A stretch of DNA of 64,000 nucleotides from positions 1 through 64,000 of the forward strand of contig NZ_CAKJTG010000022.1 in NCBI RefSeq assembly GCF_917563885.1, read 5' to 3'. The position numbers and the translations under genes were made by a program. Source of the DNA: Pseudoneobacillus rhizosphaerae (lineage in GTDB: Bacteria > Bacillota > Bacilli > Bacillales > Cytobacillaceae). The notes under the pieces were generated by a model. That model saw only the letters and a list, made by a program, of their open reading frames with translations. It did not search any database and had not been told where the DNA came from. Numbering within the stretch: position 1 is the first letter of the stretch; each line of letters opens with the position of its first letter. Shown piece after piece: positions 8,559-17,574 of this stretch.

Positions 8559-9641
8559 TTATTCTATAACTCCAGATTCAAGGACTTTTACATCTGTTAC
8601 AACTTTGACAGTTAAATTTTTATACATATCTGATTCTTCCCAGTCTTTTTTCAAGTGTAATCCTCGTGTTCTTGTTTGTATAAAAAAACCTAAACCAACT
8701 GGGTCGATTTCTTGTTCTTGAAATCGTTTTATCAACGCTTCACACTCTTTCGTTACTTCCTCTTCCAATGCCTTTTCATATTTAGTGATAACCTTTTTTG
8801 TCAAGGTTCCAGGGCCAGTATATTCTCGTATTATACCCCTAATTTTTATATGAACAGTTACAGTATACGGGTCGCGTTTCGTAATTTTCATTTTATGCCT
8901 CGATGAAATACTGCGGATTACCGCTTTATCAGCATCACGTTCTACTATATGAGAGCCCTCGCTGAACTTATCAACAAGAAGTTTAAAGTAAAACATCTTT
9001 TCAGTCTCAAGCGTATCGATCACCCTAATTTTATCTGTTTTAAAAAAGCTAATTCCATTTAATTCGAGTTTATTATCATCTATTTTTTTTATTTGTGGTA
9101 AAAACCCTGTTTTCCCAACTTCATAATAATCGCGGAAAAACAGTTGCAAATTGGTTTTAGGAAGGTTTTCGTATTTGATATTATGAAGAAGTAAATTCGA
9201 AATAAAAATGGCATTCCCTCTATTTCCATAGTTCCCATTAAGTAATTCTTTAGCATTTCCATCCACAACGACTAAAAATAACCTTGCTCCAATGCTGGCA
9301 TTTCTTATGGGAGCATCGAGATAATCGATCAATCCCTCATTGGCTAATTTTTTTCCAAATAAAAAAACCTCTAAGCTACCCTCTGATAACGGTTCAGGAG
9401 ACTGTTCTTGTAAGTAATTTACTAATTCTCTGCTTGTAGATGCTGTTGTTGTTAAAGTGGTGTTTTTAATCGATTTGTCAGGTTGAAAATTATAAACAAG
9501 CATTGTTCCTTCTATTTTATCTTCTTCCTTCCAATCATAGCCACGAGCAATTTCGATAGCAATATCATCTAGTATTTCTTTTTGAACACAGCCTGTTAAG
9601 AAAAAGAGAGAGAGTAGCCCTACTCCAAATCGATTTGTCAT
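8559..9641 (-). CDS. Ger(x)C germination lipoprotein
   Basis: This 360-residue protein belongs to the Ger(x)C family of germinant-receptor C subunits. It has a lipoprotein signal with lipobox FLTGC at about residues 14-18, then the usual three-domain length without TM segments. It is anchored to the spore inner membrane and completes the receptor with the A and B subunits. Its ATG overlaps the gerB stop by four bases. The nutrient recognised cannot be read from sequence. Confidence 0.9.
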   Translation of the reverse strand: MTNRFGVGLLSLFFLTGCVQKEILDDIAIEIARGYDWKEEDKIEGTMLVYNFQPDKSIKNTTLTTTASTSRELVNYLQEQSPEPLSEGSLEVFLFGKKLANEGLIDYLDAPIRNASIGARLFLVVVDGNAKELLNGNYGNRGNAIFISNLLLHNIKYENLPKTNLQLFFRDYYEVGKTGFLPQIKKIDDNKLELNGISFFKTDKIRVIDTLETEKMFYFKLLVDKFSEGSHIVERDADKAVIRSISSRHKMKITKRDPYTVTVHIKIRGIIREYTGPGTLTKKVITKYEKALEEEVTKECEALIKRFQEQEIDPVGLGFFIQTRTRGLHLKKDWEESDMYKNLTVKVVTDVKVLESGVIE

Positions 9642-10726
9642 TTTTTCTTCACCTTCCTGACAATTAAAACAGTAACCAATAAGAATGGAATGTAAAAATA
9701 ATTCACATAAAACCCTATTTTTCCCGTTAAATCATTTAACCAATTAATTTGATCACGAGTCTCAAAAAAGTTTAAACTGACAAGGCATAGCAGGGCGATT
9801 AAGATGACGCCTTTTTTTTGTTTTATATTTACAGTCCTCTTTAGAATTCGGCTTGAACACCAGATTGCGATGCATATATTCGGTAATATAATTAAGTTCC
9901 AATTGGCAATTCCAATATATTCAAATCTTTCTACAAATGGTAATTGAACGATTTTCCACATACTTAATGTTGCCCAAACTGTTTTTTCAAGCTGTCCTTC
10001 TGAAAAATAAGCAAAAGTAATAATGGTTAGGACCGTATAAAGAAAAGTTGTTGATAAAATGGCAAGGTGTGCCCATTTTTTTGATTTTTCTGGGTTCTTT
10101 ATGTATGGGTAGTACATCATTAACGTTTCAAACCCTAAATAAGTTAAGCTCATATCCCTTGTTGCCAAAAAAATATCTTTCAGCTTATGATCAAAAATGG
10201 GTAGAATACTTTCAAAATTAGAGAAAGGAACAGTATAGGCAAAAGTTAAGATTAAATAGCTAGGCAAAACGGTACAGAAAAAGGCAATTCCTGTAACCGT
10301 TCGAAAGCCACCATAAATTATGTAAATGGTTGCTAAGAGATAGGCAAAGGCATACCAAAACGTTTTTAAATCAGGAAACATCCAAACTTGAATGATTTCG
10401 ATATAGGTTCTCAGGACAGCTGTTGCTAATAGAACAAAATAGATGGTAAACACACTGCTTATTATTTTTCCAACCTTATTCCCCAATATGAAGGTGTGCA
10501 CACTTACTAAATCCCCATTTGTCGACTCAAGGACTTTAAACATAATCCAAATAATAATATGATTGAATAGACCAGCGATAATGACAGATATCCAAGCATC
10601 ATATCCAGCAGTTTTGGCAATAATTCTTTGAAAACCAAGAACCCCAATTCCGATTTGCATGGAGCTAATTAAAAAAAATACAAGAAAGTGTGAAATTTTT
10701 GATTTTTCAGGAATGGATACTGACAT
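9638..10726 (-). CDS. GerAB/ArcD-type germinant receptor B subunit
   Basis: This 362-residue protein has about ten TM helices and belongs to the amino-acid-permease-like GerAB family (spore germination subfamily of the APC superfamily). Motifs include IGIGVLGFQRI near the N-terminus and LGFETLMMYYPY in the middle. It is the likely germinant-binding subunit. It lies 20 bases after gerA and overlaps gerC, so the three genes form one operon. Confidence 0.9.
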   Translation of the reverse strand: MSVSIPEKSKISHFLVFFLISSMQIGIGVLGFQRIIAKTAGYDAWISVIIAGLFNHIIIWIMFKVLESTNGDLVSVHTFILGNKVGKIISSVFTIYFVLLATAVLRTYIEIIQVWMFPDLKTFWYAFAYLLATIYIIYGGFRTVTGIAFFCTVLPSYLILTFAYTVPFSNFESILPIFDHKLKDIFLATRDMSLTYLGFETLMMYYPYIKNPEKSKKWAHLAILSTTFLYTVLTIITFAYFSEGQLEKTVWATLSMWKIVQLPFVERFEYIGIANWNLIILPNICIAIWCSSRILKRTVNIKQKKGVILIALLCLVSLNFFETRDQINWLNDLTGKIGFYVNYFYIPFLLVTVLIVRKVKKK

Positions 10727-10746
10727 TTAATAGCCTCCATGAACCT

Positions 10747-12243
10747 TTATTCGTCAATGTCCTGTTTTTTGTCTTTCGTTTTCTTTTTATTAAAACGAAC
10801 AGGCTGTTCAGTTCTTAAAAATTGTGGCCGCATGTTTTGTTTACTAAAGGGCAAACGAATAAGAGCATCTTTAAAATCGTGAACTCGTAAAGGATAAAGG
10901 GGCTCTAAAAAAGGTCGCCCTAACGAAGTAAGTCTGAGTAAATGAGTCATAAGGAGAATAAAGCAAAAAACAACCCCTAGTAATCCCCATAGTTCTGCAA
11001 AAAGTAAGAATGGAAATCTAAGTACCCGAATTGTATTACCCATTTTGTACACTGGAGTTGTAAAGGAAGCGAGTGCTGATAATGCAACAAGAATAAGTAG
11101 GACGTTACTCGTTAAACCGGCCTGAACCGAAGCTGTTCCAATTACGATCCCGCCCACGATACCGATTGTTTGACCTACTTTTGTCGGTAGTCGCGCTCCA
11201 GCCTCTCTTAACAGTTCAATCGTTAATTCCAAAAAAAGAGCTTCTAAAATAGGAGGTAGTGGAACCTCTCGTCTTGAAGTTATCAAGGTACTTAACAAAT
11301 CCTTCGGAATAAGCTCATAATGATAGCTTAAAGTTGCTACATAGATAGGGGTAATCAAAATCGAAAATGCAACCGCAAATAAACGTATTAAACGAAAAAA
11401 GGAAGAAAGTATATAATTTAAGTAGTAATCCTCAAATGATCCAAAAAATTCTACCAAGGTAGTTGGAGCAATCAAGATGTGAGGCGATCCGTCCACTACG
11501 ATGGCAATTTTTCCTTCTGCCAAGATTGCAGCTACCCGATCGGGTCTTTCCGTATCTAATAACAAAGGAAAAGGCGAGTGCTTATTATCAGAAATAATCT
11601 GCACAATATAAGAGCTATCTACGATATTATCAATTTCAATATCTTTAATTCGTTGGATGATTGTGTTTAGATTTTCAGGGTCTGCAATCCCTTCTACATG
11701 CATGATGCCAACTCTTGTTTTGGAAAGTTTTCCAACTGTAAGCTCCTCAACGATTAATTCTTTAATTGGAAGCCTTTTTCGAATTAAATTTAAATTTTGT
11801 CCTATGGATTCCACAAAGGACTCTTTAGGACCAATAACACTAAATTCAACTTCTGGCGGTGCGACAGTCCTTACAATCTCTTTCTGAGCAGCGATAAAGG
11901 CAAATCTCTTTTTCTCTGTCTCGATCGTTACAAGGATATAACCGTTAAAAATCTTTTGTTCAATTTGTGAAGCATCATCACTAATTTGAACATCTGACAT
12001 CGGAACAATTAATTTAATATCATCGAGCTCATTAAAGTCCTTTTCAAGTAAATAAGGAAGAATATTGGTTTGTAATGTGTTTTCATCAATGATTGTTGAC
12101 ATGAATGAAAAGCAAAAACGCACCTTTGTTTTTTGGTTCACATAAAATATTTTTTTGAAATCGTTTGAACGGACCAAAAATTTCTCCCACTCTTTTTTTT
12201 CCATATCATTCTTTACTTCGCTTTTAAAAAACCAGCTCTTCAT
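10747..12243 (-). CDS. GerA-type germinant receptor A subunit
   Basis: This 498-residue GerA-family protein has a large soluble N-terminal region (about 1-250) with the typical VDGSPHILIAPTT segment. A membrane region with about five TM helices follows (about 285-435), and the tail is basic and charged. It is the first gene of a complete tricistronic receptor operon. Such operons are normally transcribed in the forespore by sigma-G, but I could not identify a convincing sigma-G promoter. A terminator-like hairpin sits about 100 bases upstream. Confidence 0.92.
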   Translation of the reverse strand: MKSWFFKSEVKNDMEKKEWEKFLVRSNDFKKIFYVNQKTKVRFCFSFMSTIIDENTLQTNILPYLLEKDFNELDDIKLIVPMSDVQISDDASQIEQKIFNGYILVTIETEKKRFAFIAAQKEIVRTVAPPEVEFSVIGPKESFVESIGQNLNLIRKRLPIKELIVEELTVGKLSKTRVGIMHVEGIADPENLNTIIQRIKDIEIDNIVDSSYIVQIISDNKHSPFPLLLDTERPDRVAAILAEGKIAIVVDGSPHILIAPTTLVEFFGSFEDYYLNYILSSFFRLIRLFAVAFSILITPIYVATLSYHYELIPKDLLSTLITSRREVPLPPILEALFLELTIELLREAGARLPTKVGQTIGIVGGIVIGTASVQAGLTSNVLLILVALSALASFTTPVYKMGNTIRVLRFPFLLFAELWGLLGVVFCFILLMTHLLRLTSLGRPFLEPLYPLRVHDFKDALIRLPFSKQNMRPQFLRTEQPVRFNKKKTKDKKQDIDE

Positions 12244-12334
12244 TCAACACACCACCTTTAAGCTTATCCCTATTGTTTACTATTAATGGAAAGATTATGA
12301 ATGATGTTTTTTATTCATAATTTATCATAAAAAA

Positions 12335-12360
12335 GAACCTACTCAAATTGTGAGCAGGTC
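12335..12360 (-). promoter_or_regulatory. Terminator-like hairpin upstream of gerA
   Basis: ACCTACTCA (12337-12345) pairs with TGAGCAGGT (12351-12359) with one mismatch and a five-base loop. On the minus strand it is followed by TTCTTTTTTA. No minus-strand gene ends here, so it may be an attenuator in the gerA leader or the end of an unannotated small RNA. Confidence 0.45.
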
Positions 12361-12492
12361 CCAAAAAGGCTTACTATTTAATCTACTTCACTTTTTTGGT
12401 AATATGAAAGTGTGCTGAATGATAGTAGTGAAGAACGGAAAGATGTAATACTTGTCCATGATTCCAAATGACGAGAGAAGGTAGGTGCCTAA

Positions 12493-12741
12493 GTGAACAA
12501 AGCTTTTGTGCAACAATTCGAAGCGCTGATGAATAAATATAGTGAGCTCCTAGTAGGTGAAGCAGGCGAAGAGGTAAAAGAAAAAGTCACAATGTGGGCG
12601 CTTTATTCTCATATCGCTAAATCGATGCCTGCCTTGGCCAAACATTGGAATGAAATGTACCCTGATGCAAAAGCGGAAATGAAACAGGTAATTGAGGAGA
12701 TTAAGGAATTAAATGAAGCACATCGTGCAGGAAATAAATAA
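12493..12741 (+). CDS. yusU: YusU-like small protein (DUF2573)
   Basis: This is an 82-residue, mostly helical acidic protein that matches the Bacillus YusU/DUF2573 family as I remember it (KHWNEMYPDAKAEMK). It has no TM segment or catalytic motif and no known function. The start is GTG at 12493, after a purine-rich AGAAGGTAGGTG. A strong terminator follows immediately, so it is probably monocistronic. Confidence 0.75.
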   Translation: MNKAFVQQFEALMNKYSELLVGEAGEEVKEKVTMWALYSHIAKSMPALAKHWNEMYPDAKAEMKQVIEEIKELNEAHRAGNK

Positions 12742-12742
12742 A

Positions 12743-12782
12743 GGGTTTGGCCAGATTGCTGTGGCCGAACCCCCTTTTTTAT
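12743..12782 (+). terminator. Terminator after yusU
   Basis: GGGTTTGGCC (12743-12752) pairs with GGCCGAACCC (12763-12772) and an eight-base T-run follows. Confidence 0.85.
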
Positions 12783-12784
12783 TA

Positions 12785-12948
12785 TGGCTGTTTTCGCAAA
12801 GATTGTTGCTTTTCGAACCAAGAATAATTCCGTATTAAATATGGCTTCGTGGCATCTTTTCGTATCTTTTTGAAATTTTCATGTGCTAGTCTTTTGTTTT
12901 GTTGCTTATGTTAGTAGCAATAGCAACAAAGTTTACGAAAAGAGCCTT
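12785..12948. mobile_element. MITE-like inverted-repeat element
   Basis: The left end GGCTGTTTTCGCAAAGATTG (12785 on) and the minus-strand right end GGCTCTTTTCGTAAACTTTG (ending at 12948) are inverted copies, matching at 21 of 25 positions when extended through TTGTTGCT. The 164-bp element has no ORF. Partial relatives lie at 13666-13684 and 55742-55771. A non-autonomous element is inferred; no target-site duplication was established. Confidence 0.5.
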
Positions 12949-12950
12949 TA

Positions 12951-13292
12951 TTATTGCATTGGTAGGTTCCCATACGGAAATTGGTTCGTGTAGCCTTGAA
13001 ACTGTTGGTACGATTGTTGAAGCTTTTGTTGATCCGCTGCTTCAATTTTATACCAGCCTTTTTTGAACATCATATTATATAATTCACGCTGACAATTTTG
13101 GGTTTCATTAAATAATGTAAGGACATCTTGATAAAGTCCACTATGGCTAGCCTCATTTAAGGCTGTGCTATAGGCATCAGTCATATATTTTTCATTTGCG
13201 AGCAAATCGTTTAGAAAGTCACGTTCATTCATTTGTGGTGTTTTTTGAACAGGTGATTCAGGATTTTGGATTGTTTGCTGATTTTGATTCAT
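12951..13292 (-). CDS. CotF-type spore coat protein (second of pair)
   Basis: This is a 113-residue protein with a Gln/Asn-rich N-terminus and a helical CotF-type core (FLNDLLANEKYMTDAYSTALNEA, split by function into helices). CotF-domain proteins belong to the spore coat, and some relatives are ferritin-like in fold. The start ATG at 13292 was chosen over an upstream in-frame start because GGGGG lies just before it. It begins 13 bases after the stop of the paralogue 13306-13620, so the two form an operon. Confidence 0.8.
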   Translation of the reverse strand: MNQNQQTIQNPESPVQKTPQMNERDFLNDLLANEKYMTDAYSTALNEASHSGLYQDVLTLFNETQNCQRELYNMMFKKGWYKIEAADQQKLQQSYQQFQGYTNQFPYGNLPMQ

Positions 13293-13305
13293 CGTTACAT
13301 ACCCC

Positions 13306-13620
13306 CTATTGCATTCCTGATAATGGTTGTTGATTTTGCAAATGTACATTCATATGATTAAGAATTTTTGTGTAATGACGTTGATGCATTTGACCACACT
13401 TTTCCATAAGCGCTTTAATCTCTGGGTCTTGGCAGTGCTCAGCAAAGAAATGCGCTTTTTTCATTGATAATAAATTCCATGACATCATGTCGGTTAAATA
13501 CATAGAATCCTTTGTCGAAATGACCCCAGGTGGCTCAGGCATCACCCCTTGTTGATTTTGCATATTCATATTCTGTGGTTGCATGCTTTGTTGTTGATTA
13601 TTCATACCTTGTTGTTGCAT
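13306..13620 (-). CDS. yusN: CotF-type spore coat protein (YusN-like)
   Basis: This 104-residue protein has a Met/Gln/Asn-rich leader (residues 1-30) and then a helical CotF-type region (LTDMMSWNLLSMKKAHFFAEHC). By sequence type and by its place next to fadM it corresponds to B. subtilis YusN, a coat protein candidate. AAGGAGG precedes the ATG at good spacing. Expression in the mother cell is expected but no sigma-K promoter was recognised. Confidence 0.8.
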   Translation of the reverse strand: MQQQGMNNQQQSMQPQNMNMQNQQGVMPEPPGVISTKDSMYLTDMMSWNLLSMKKAHFFAEHCQDPEIKALMEKCGQMHQRHYTKILNHMNVHLQNQQPLSGMQ

Positions 13621-13859
13621 GTGGAATCCTCCTTAGAGCTGGTTATTTCTAAATTGTGTTTTAGCAGTTTACGAAAATAGCCTTCCCGACTATAGAAATT
13701 GCTATTCCAATATTTTGAAGGTTTCACAAAGAATACGAAAATAGTGTGAAAAATACCGTATTCAAATAGAATTAATAATGTTAAAATTGTCGGGGCGAAT
13801 ACTTTATTATTATTTGATTAATAGTTTTTTTGAAATCGTTTTCAAGGGGGAAGTTGGAG

Positions 13860-14774
13860 ATGGAACAGTTAATGAAGGATTTCTTTCTCTTTTTATCTAA
13901 AAATAAAGCTTTAACAAAAGCAGCCAAAAAATATGGCTTGCGTTTTGGTGCATCTCGATTTGTAGCCGGGGAACTAACCGAAGATGCAGTACGAGTGATA
14001 AAAGAATTGAATAAAAAGGGTCTGTTAGTGACAATTGATTACTTAGGTGAATTCGTTGAAACGGAGCAAGAGGCGAATGAAAAAACAGAGCATTCCATTG
14101 CAACATTAGAAGCAATTGGGCGCGAAAAATTACAATCTCAACTTTCTTTAAAAATGACTTCAATGGGACTAGATATTTCAGATGAAGTTATTCTACGCAA
14201 TATGCGTCGTATTTTAGATACAGCAAAAAAATATGATATTTTTGTCACGATTGATATGGAAGACTATAGTCGCTATCAAAAAACATTAGATATATTTAAA
14301 ATGCTTAAAGCGGAGTATGATAATGTAGGTACAGTGTTACAAGCTTACTTATATCGTGTTGCGGACGATGTTGAGGATTTAAACTCTTTGTCACCTAATT
14401 TACGTTTAGTAAAGGGTGCATATAAAGAATCACCTGAGGTAGCCTTCCCTGAAAAGAAGGATGTCGATGAAAACTATAAGAAAATTATTAAAATGCATCT
14501 TCTAAACGGTAACTATACAGCCATTGCATCTCATGATGAGGCAATTATTGAATATACGAAACAGATTGCAAAAGAACATAACATACCAAATAGTCAATTT
14601 GAATTCCAAATGCTATACGGTATAAAAAATGATCTACACTTAAAGCTTGCTAAAGAAGGATATACCTTCCGTGTTTATGTACCTTACGGAAATGATTGGT
14701 ACGGGTATTTTATGCGTCGTCTGGCAGAACGTCCAGCTAACGTGGCATTTGTTCTTAAAGGAATGTTTAAATAA
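13860..14774 (+). CDS. fadM: Proline dehydrogenase
   Basis: This 304-residue protein is a monofunctional flavin-dependent proline dehydrogenase (PutA/FadM type) that oxidises proline to pyrroline-5-carboxylate. The TIM-barrel signatures RLVKGAYKES and FEFQMLYGI are clear, and the C-terminal YGNDWYGYFMRRLAERP matches the family's substrate-binding arginine helix. The start at 13860 follows AAGGGGGAAG. The name follows the B. subtilis gene next to fadNAE. A 17-bp terminator stem follows. Confidence 0.92.
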   Translation: MEQLMKDFFLFLSKNKALTKAAKKYGLRFGASRFVAGELTEDAVRVIKELNKKGLLVTIDYLGEFVETEQEANEKTEHSIATLEAIGREKLQSQLSLKMTSMGLDISDEVILRNMRRILDTAKKYDIFVTIDMEDYSRYQKTLDIFKMLKAEYDNVGTVLQAYLYRVADDVEDLNSLSPNLRLVKGAYKESPEVAFPEKKDVDENYKKIIKMHLLNGNYTAIASHDEAIIEYTKQIAKEHNIPNSQFEFQMLYGIKNDLHLKLAKEGYTFRVYVPYGNDWYGYFMRRLAERPANVAFVLKGMFK

Positions 14775-14820
14775 ACGATAAGGCAAACCTAAAATGGTTT
14801 GCCTTATCGTTTATTTTTTA
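14773..14820. terminator. Bidirectional terminator between fadM and yuzL
   Basis: A perfect 17-base stem (14773-14789 with 14796-14812) has a TAAAAT loop and is followed by a T-run. It includes the stop codon of yuzL on the other strand, so the convergent genes share it. Confidence 0.88.
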
Positions 14821-14942
14821 TATTGATTATTCTGGCTGTTCACTTTCTTTTTACCTTCTCGTTCTTGATTTGGTCCTGCATCACCCTGGACGCTAGCAGC
14901 ACTAACCCCTGCTTTGGACGGGTCTTTTTTATGTCTTGCCAT
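14811..14942 (-). CDS. yuzL: YuzL-family small protein
   Basis: This 43-residue basic protein reads MARHKKDPSKAGVSAASVQG, then DAGPNQEREGKK and so on. It matches the Bacillus YuzL family, whose function is unknown; composition and length resemble minor small acid-soluble spore proteins. An ideal GAGGTGAT lies seven bases before the ATG. Its position between fadM and fadN matches B. subtilis. Confidence 0.85.
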   Translation of the reverse strand: MARHKKDPSKAGVSAASVQGDAGPNQEREGKKKVNSQNNQYKK

Positions 14943-15033
14943 GAATTATCACCTCGAGTTTTATCATTTCCAATTTAGAACTTTTTTCATTCAAAAAATA
15001 AAAAAATTACTTTCCTAAAATGGAGTTTTACCG

Positions 15034-15062
15034 TTGCGTAAATTTTCAAAATATTTTATAGT
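15034..15062 (+). promoter_or_regulatory. Candidate sigma-A promoter of fadNAE
   Basis: TTGCGT (15034-15039) and TATAGT (15057-15062) are separated by 17 bases. Transcription would start near 15069, upstream of the FadR box. Confidence 0.55.
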
Positions 15063-15111
15063 AATAAGTAACAAGACTCAATCATTGGGCAAAATTTTTT
15101 TGGAGTAAAAA

Positions 15112-15129
15112 TGAATGAGTGTTCATTCA
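15112..15129. promoter_or_regulatory. FadR operator
   Basis: TGAATGAGTGTTCATTCA has perfect seven-base arms TGAATGA/TCATTCA around GTGT. It fits the Bacillus FadR (TetR family) box, in which long-chain acyl-CoA releases the repressor. It lies 25-42 bases before the fadN start. Confidence 0.88.
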
Positions 15130-15153
15130 ACGAATATAAAGGGGGAAATAAAC

Positions 15154-17526
15154 TTGATTCAGAGTATAAAAAAGGCTGCTGTTTTAGGATCTGGGGTGAT
15201 GGGTTCAGGGATTGCTGCCCATTTAGCAAACATCGGAATCCCTTCCTTATTATTAGATATCGTGCCACGTGAAGTAACAGAGGATGAAAAAAGTAAAGGA
15301 TTGACGATAGAAAGTAAGCAAGTGAGAAATCGCTATAGCTCTTTAGCCTTACAAAAGCTTCTAAAGCAGAAGCCAGCACCACTTACATCAAAAAGTAACT
15401 TAGCCTTAATAGAAGCAGGGAACTTAGAAGATGATATGCACAAACTTGCAGAAGTAGACTGGATTATTGAAGTGGTAGTAGAAAATTTAACTGTAAAAAA
15501 GCAGGTTTTTGAAAAAGTTGATCAATATCGTAAACCAGGAAGTATTGTCAGCTCCAATACTTCAGGTATTAGTGTTGAAGCCATGATCGAAGGAAGATCA
15601 GAAGACTTCCAAAAGCATTTTTTAGGTACCCATTTCTTCAATCCACCTCGTTATTTAAAATTATTAGAAGTAATTCCAACGAAGCATACCAATCCTGAAG
15701 TGCTTTCTTTTATAAAAGAATTTGGCGAGGACGTATTGGGCAAAGGAGTAGTCGAAGCAAAGGATACACCGAACTTCATTGCCAACCGTATTGGAACATA
15801 TGGATTACTCGTAACTGTTCAAGAAATGTTAAAGGGTGGCTACAGCGTAGGGGAAGTCGATTCGGTAACTGGACCACTAATAGGTCGTCCAAAAAGTGCA
15901 ACCTTCCGCACACTTGATGTAGTTGGATTAGATACGTTTGCACATGTTGCAAAGAACGTTTATGAACTTGTTGAGGGTGATGAAAAAGAGGTCTTTAACG
16001 TCCCAGCCTTTATGACTAAAATGCTTGAAAATGGCTGGTTAGGAAGTAAGTCTGGTCAAGGATTCTTCCTTAAACAAGGTAAAGACATTCTTGAGTTAGA
16101 CCCAAACACATTAGAATATGGACCACGTCAAAAGCTAAAAACTGCTTCTGTTGAACTTAGCAAGCAAGAAAAAGATTTAGCTAACAAAATGAAAGCGCTT
16201 GTTTATGCCGATGACCGTGCGGGGCAGTTATTATGGAATATCTTAAGCCCAGTTCTTGCTTACTCCGCACACTTACTTGGTACGATTGCTGATGACATTG
16301 TAGCTATTGACCGCGCGATGAAATGGGGTTTTGGCTGGGAAATGGGTCCTTTCGAAACATGGGATGCCATTGGTCTAAGAAAATCAGTAAGCAAAATGAA
16401 TCATGTCCCAACATGGATTAATGAAATGCTCGAGAACGGCCATGAAACTTTTTATAAAGAAGAGGCTGGTAAGCTATACTTCTATCAAAATGGTGAATAT
16501 AAGGAAGTTGTAGAAAACTCAAAAGTTATTAACTTAAAGCGCTTGAAGAAAGAGAAGGGCGTTATTAATAAGAACAGTGGAGCAAGCCTAATCGACCTTG
16601 GAGATGGAGTTGCCTTACTTGAATTCACTTCTCCAAATAATGCGATAGGATTAGATATTATCCAAATGATTAATTTTGCGGTCGATGAGGTGGAGAAAAA
16701 CTATAAAGGACTTGTCATTGGTAATCAAGGGAAAAACTTCTGTATAGGTGCGAACCTCGCCATGATATTAATGGAAGCTCAAGATGATAACTTCTATGAG
16801 CTGGATATGGTTATACACCAGTTCCAACAGGCGATGATGAAGATTAAGTACAGTCGTAAACCAGTTGTCACTGCAGCCTTTGGCATGACACTTGGTGGAG
16901 GATCGGAGGTTAGCTTACCATCTACAAGAATTCAGGCATCATCTGAAACTTATATGGGGCTTGTTGAGGTGGGTGTCGGTTTAATCCCAGGTGGTGGGGG
17001 TAACAAAGAGTTATACATCAAGCACCTTGAAAGTATGCCTAATGGTGTCGACTTCGACTTACAAAAGGTTGCCAATAAAGTGTTTGAAACGATTGCAATG
17101 GCGAAGGTTTCGACTTCTGCAGCGGAAGCTTTTGAAAACAATTTCTTAGGCAGCAAAGACGGAATTAGTGTTAATGGAGATCATCTTCTTTATGATGCCA
17201 AACAAGCTGTTTTGAGCCTACACGAAAATGGCTATACACCACCCGTTCGAAAAAAAGTCCCAGTCGTTGGTGAAACAGGCTATGCAACTTTATTGCTTGG
17301 TGCTGAAACGATGTTCCTATCTGGATATATATCAGAGCATGACTTAAAGATTGCTAAAAAACTAGCATTTGTCATTGCTGGTGGAAAAGTTCCATACGGC
17401 ACTGAAGTGGATGAGCAATATTTATTAAATCTTGAAAAAGAAGCATTCTTAAGCCTTCTTGCAGAACCGAAAACACAAGCAAGAATGCAGTATATGCTCG
17501 TAAAAGGAAAGCCATTACGCAATTAA
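15154..17526 (+). CDS. fadN: FadN, 3-hydroxyacyl-CoA dehydrogenase/enoyl-CoA hydratase
   Basis: This is a 790-residue bifunctional beta-oxidation enzyme. The N-terminal NAD-binding domain (VLGSGVMGSGIAAHL near residue 8) and dehydrogenase motif GTHFFNPPRYLKLLE are followed by a crotonase domain (VIGNQGKNFCIGAN and FGMTLGGGSEV, about 525-620), the reverse of E. coli FadB order. The start is TTG at 15154 after AAGGGGG. The longer ORF starting at 15115 would place its ATG inside the FadR operator, and family length supports TTG. It is first in the fadN-fadA-fadE operon. Confidence 0.95.
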   Translation: MIQSIKKAAVLGSGVMGSGIAAHLANIGIPSLLLDIVPREVTEDEKSKGLTIESKQVRNRYSSLALQKLLKQKPAPLTSKSNLALIEAGNLEDDMHKLAEVDWIIEVVVENLTVKKQVFEKVDQYRKPGSIVSSNTSGISVEAMIEGRSEDFQKHFLGTHFFNPPRYLKLLEVIPTKHTNPEVLSFIKEFGEDVLGKGVVEAKDTPNFIANRIGTYGLLVTVQEMLKGGYSVGEVDSVTGPLIGRPKSATFRTLDVVGLDTFAHVAKNVYELVEGDEKEVFNVPAFMTKMLENGWLGSKSGQGFFLKQGKDILELDPNTLEYGPRQKLKTASVELSKQEKDLANKMKALVYADDRAGQLLWNILSPVLAYSAHLLGTIADDIVAIDRAMKWGFGWEMGPFETWDAIGLRKSVSKMNHVPTWINEMLENGHETFYKEEAGKLYFYQNGEYKEVVENSKVINLKRLKKEKGVINKNSGASLIDLGDGVALLEFTSPNNAIGLDIIQMINFAVDEVEKNYKGLVIGNQGKNFCIGANLAMILMEAQDDNFYELDMVIHQFQQAMMKIKYSRKPVVTAAFGMTLGGGSEVSLPSTRIQASSETYMGLVEVGVGLIPGGGGNKELYIKHLESMPNGVDFDLQKVANKVFETIAMAKVSTSAAEAFENNFLGSKDGISVNGDHLLYDAKQAVLSLHENGYTPPVRKKVPVVGETGYATLLLGAETMFLSGYISEHDLKIAKKLAFVIAGGKVPYGTEVDEQYLLNLEKEAFLSLLAEPKTQARMQYMLVKGKPLRN

Positions 17527-17574
17527 ATAATAGAGTAATAGATACCTAGAGGTTCAAGAAAGAGAGGGATTCTT

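Noticed and set aside
15115-15153. ATG at 15115 as fadN start
   Set aside because: It lies within the FadR operator, has no SD, and gives an N-terminal extension not seen in the family.
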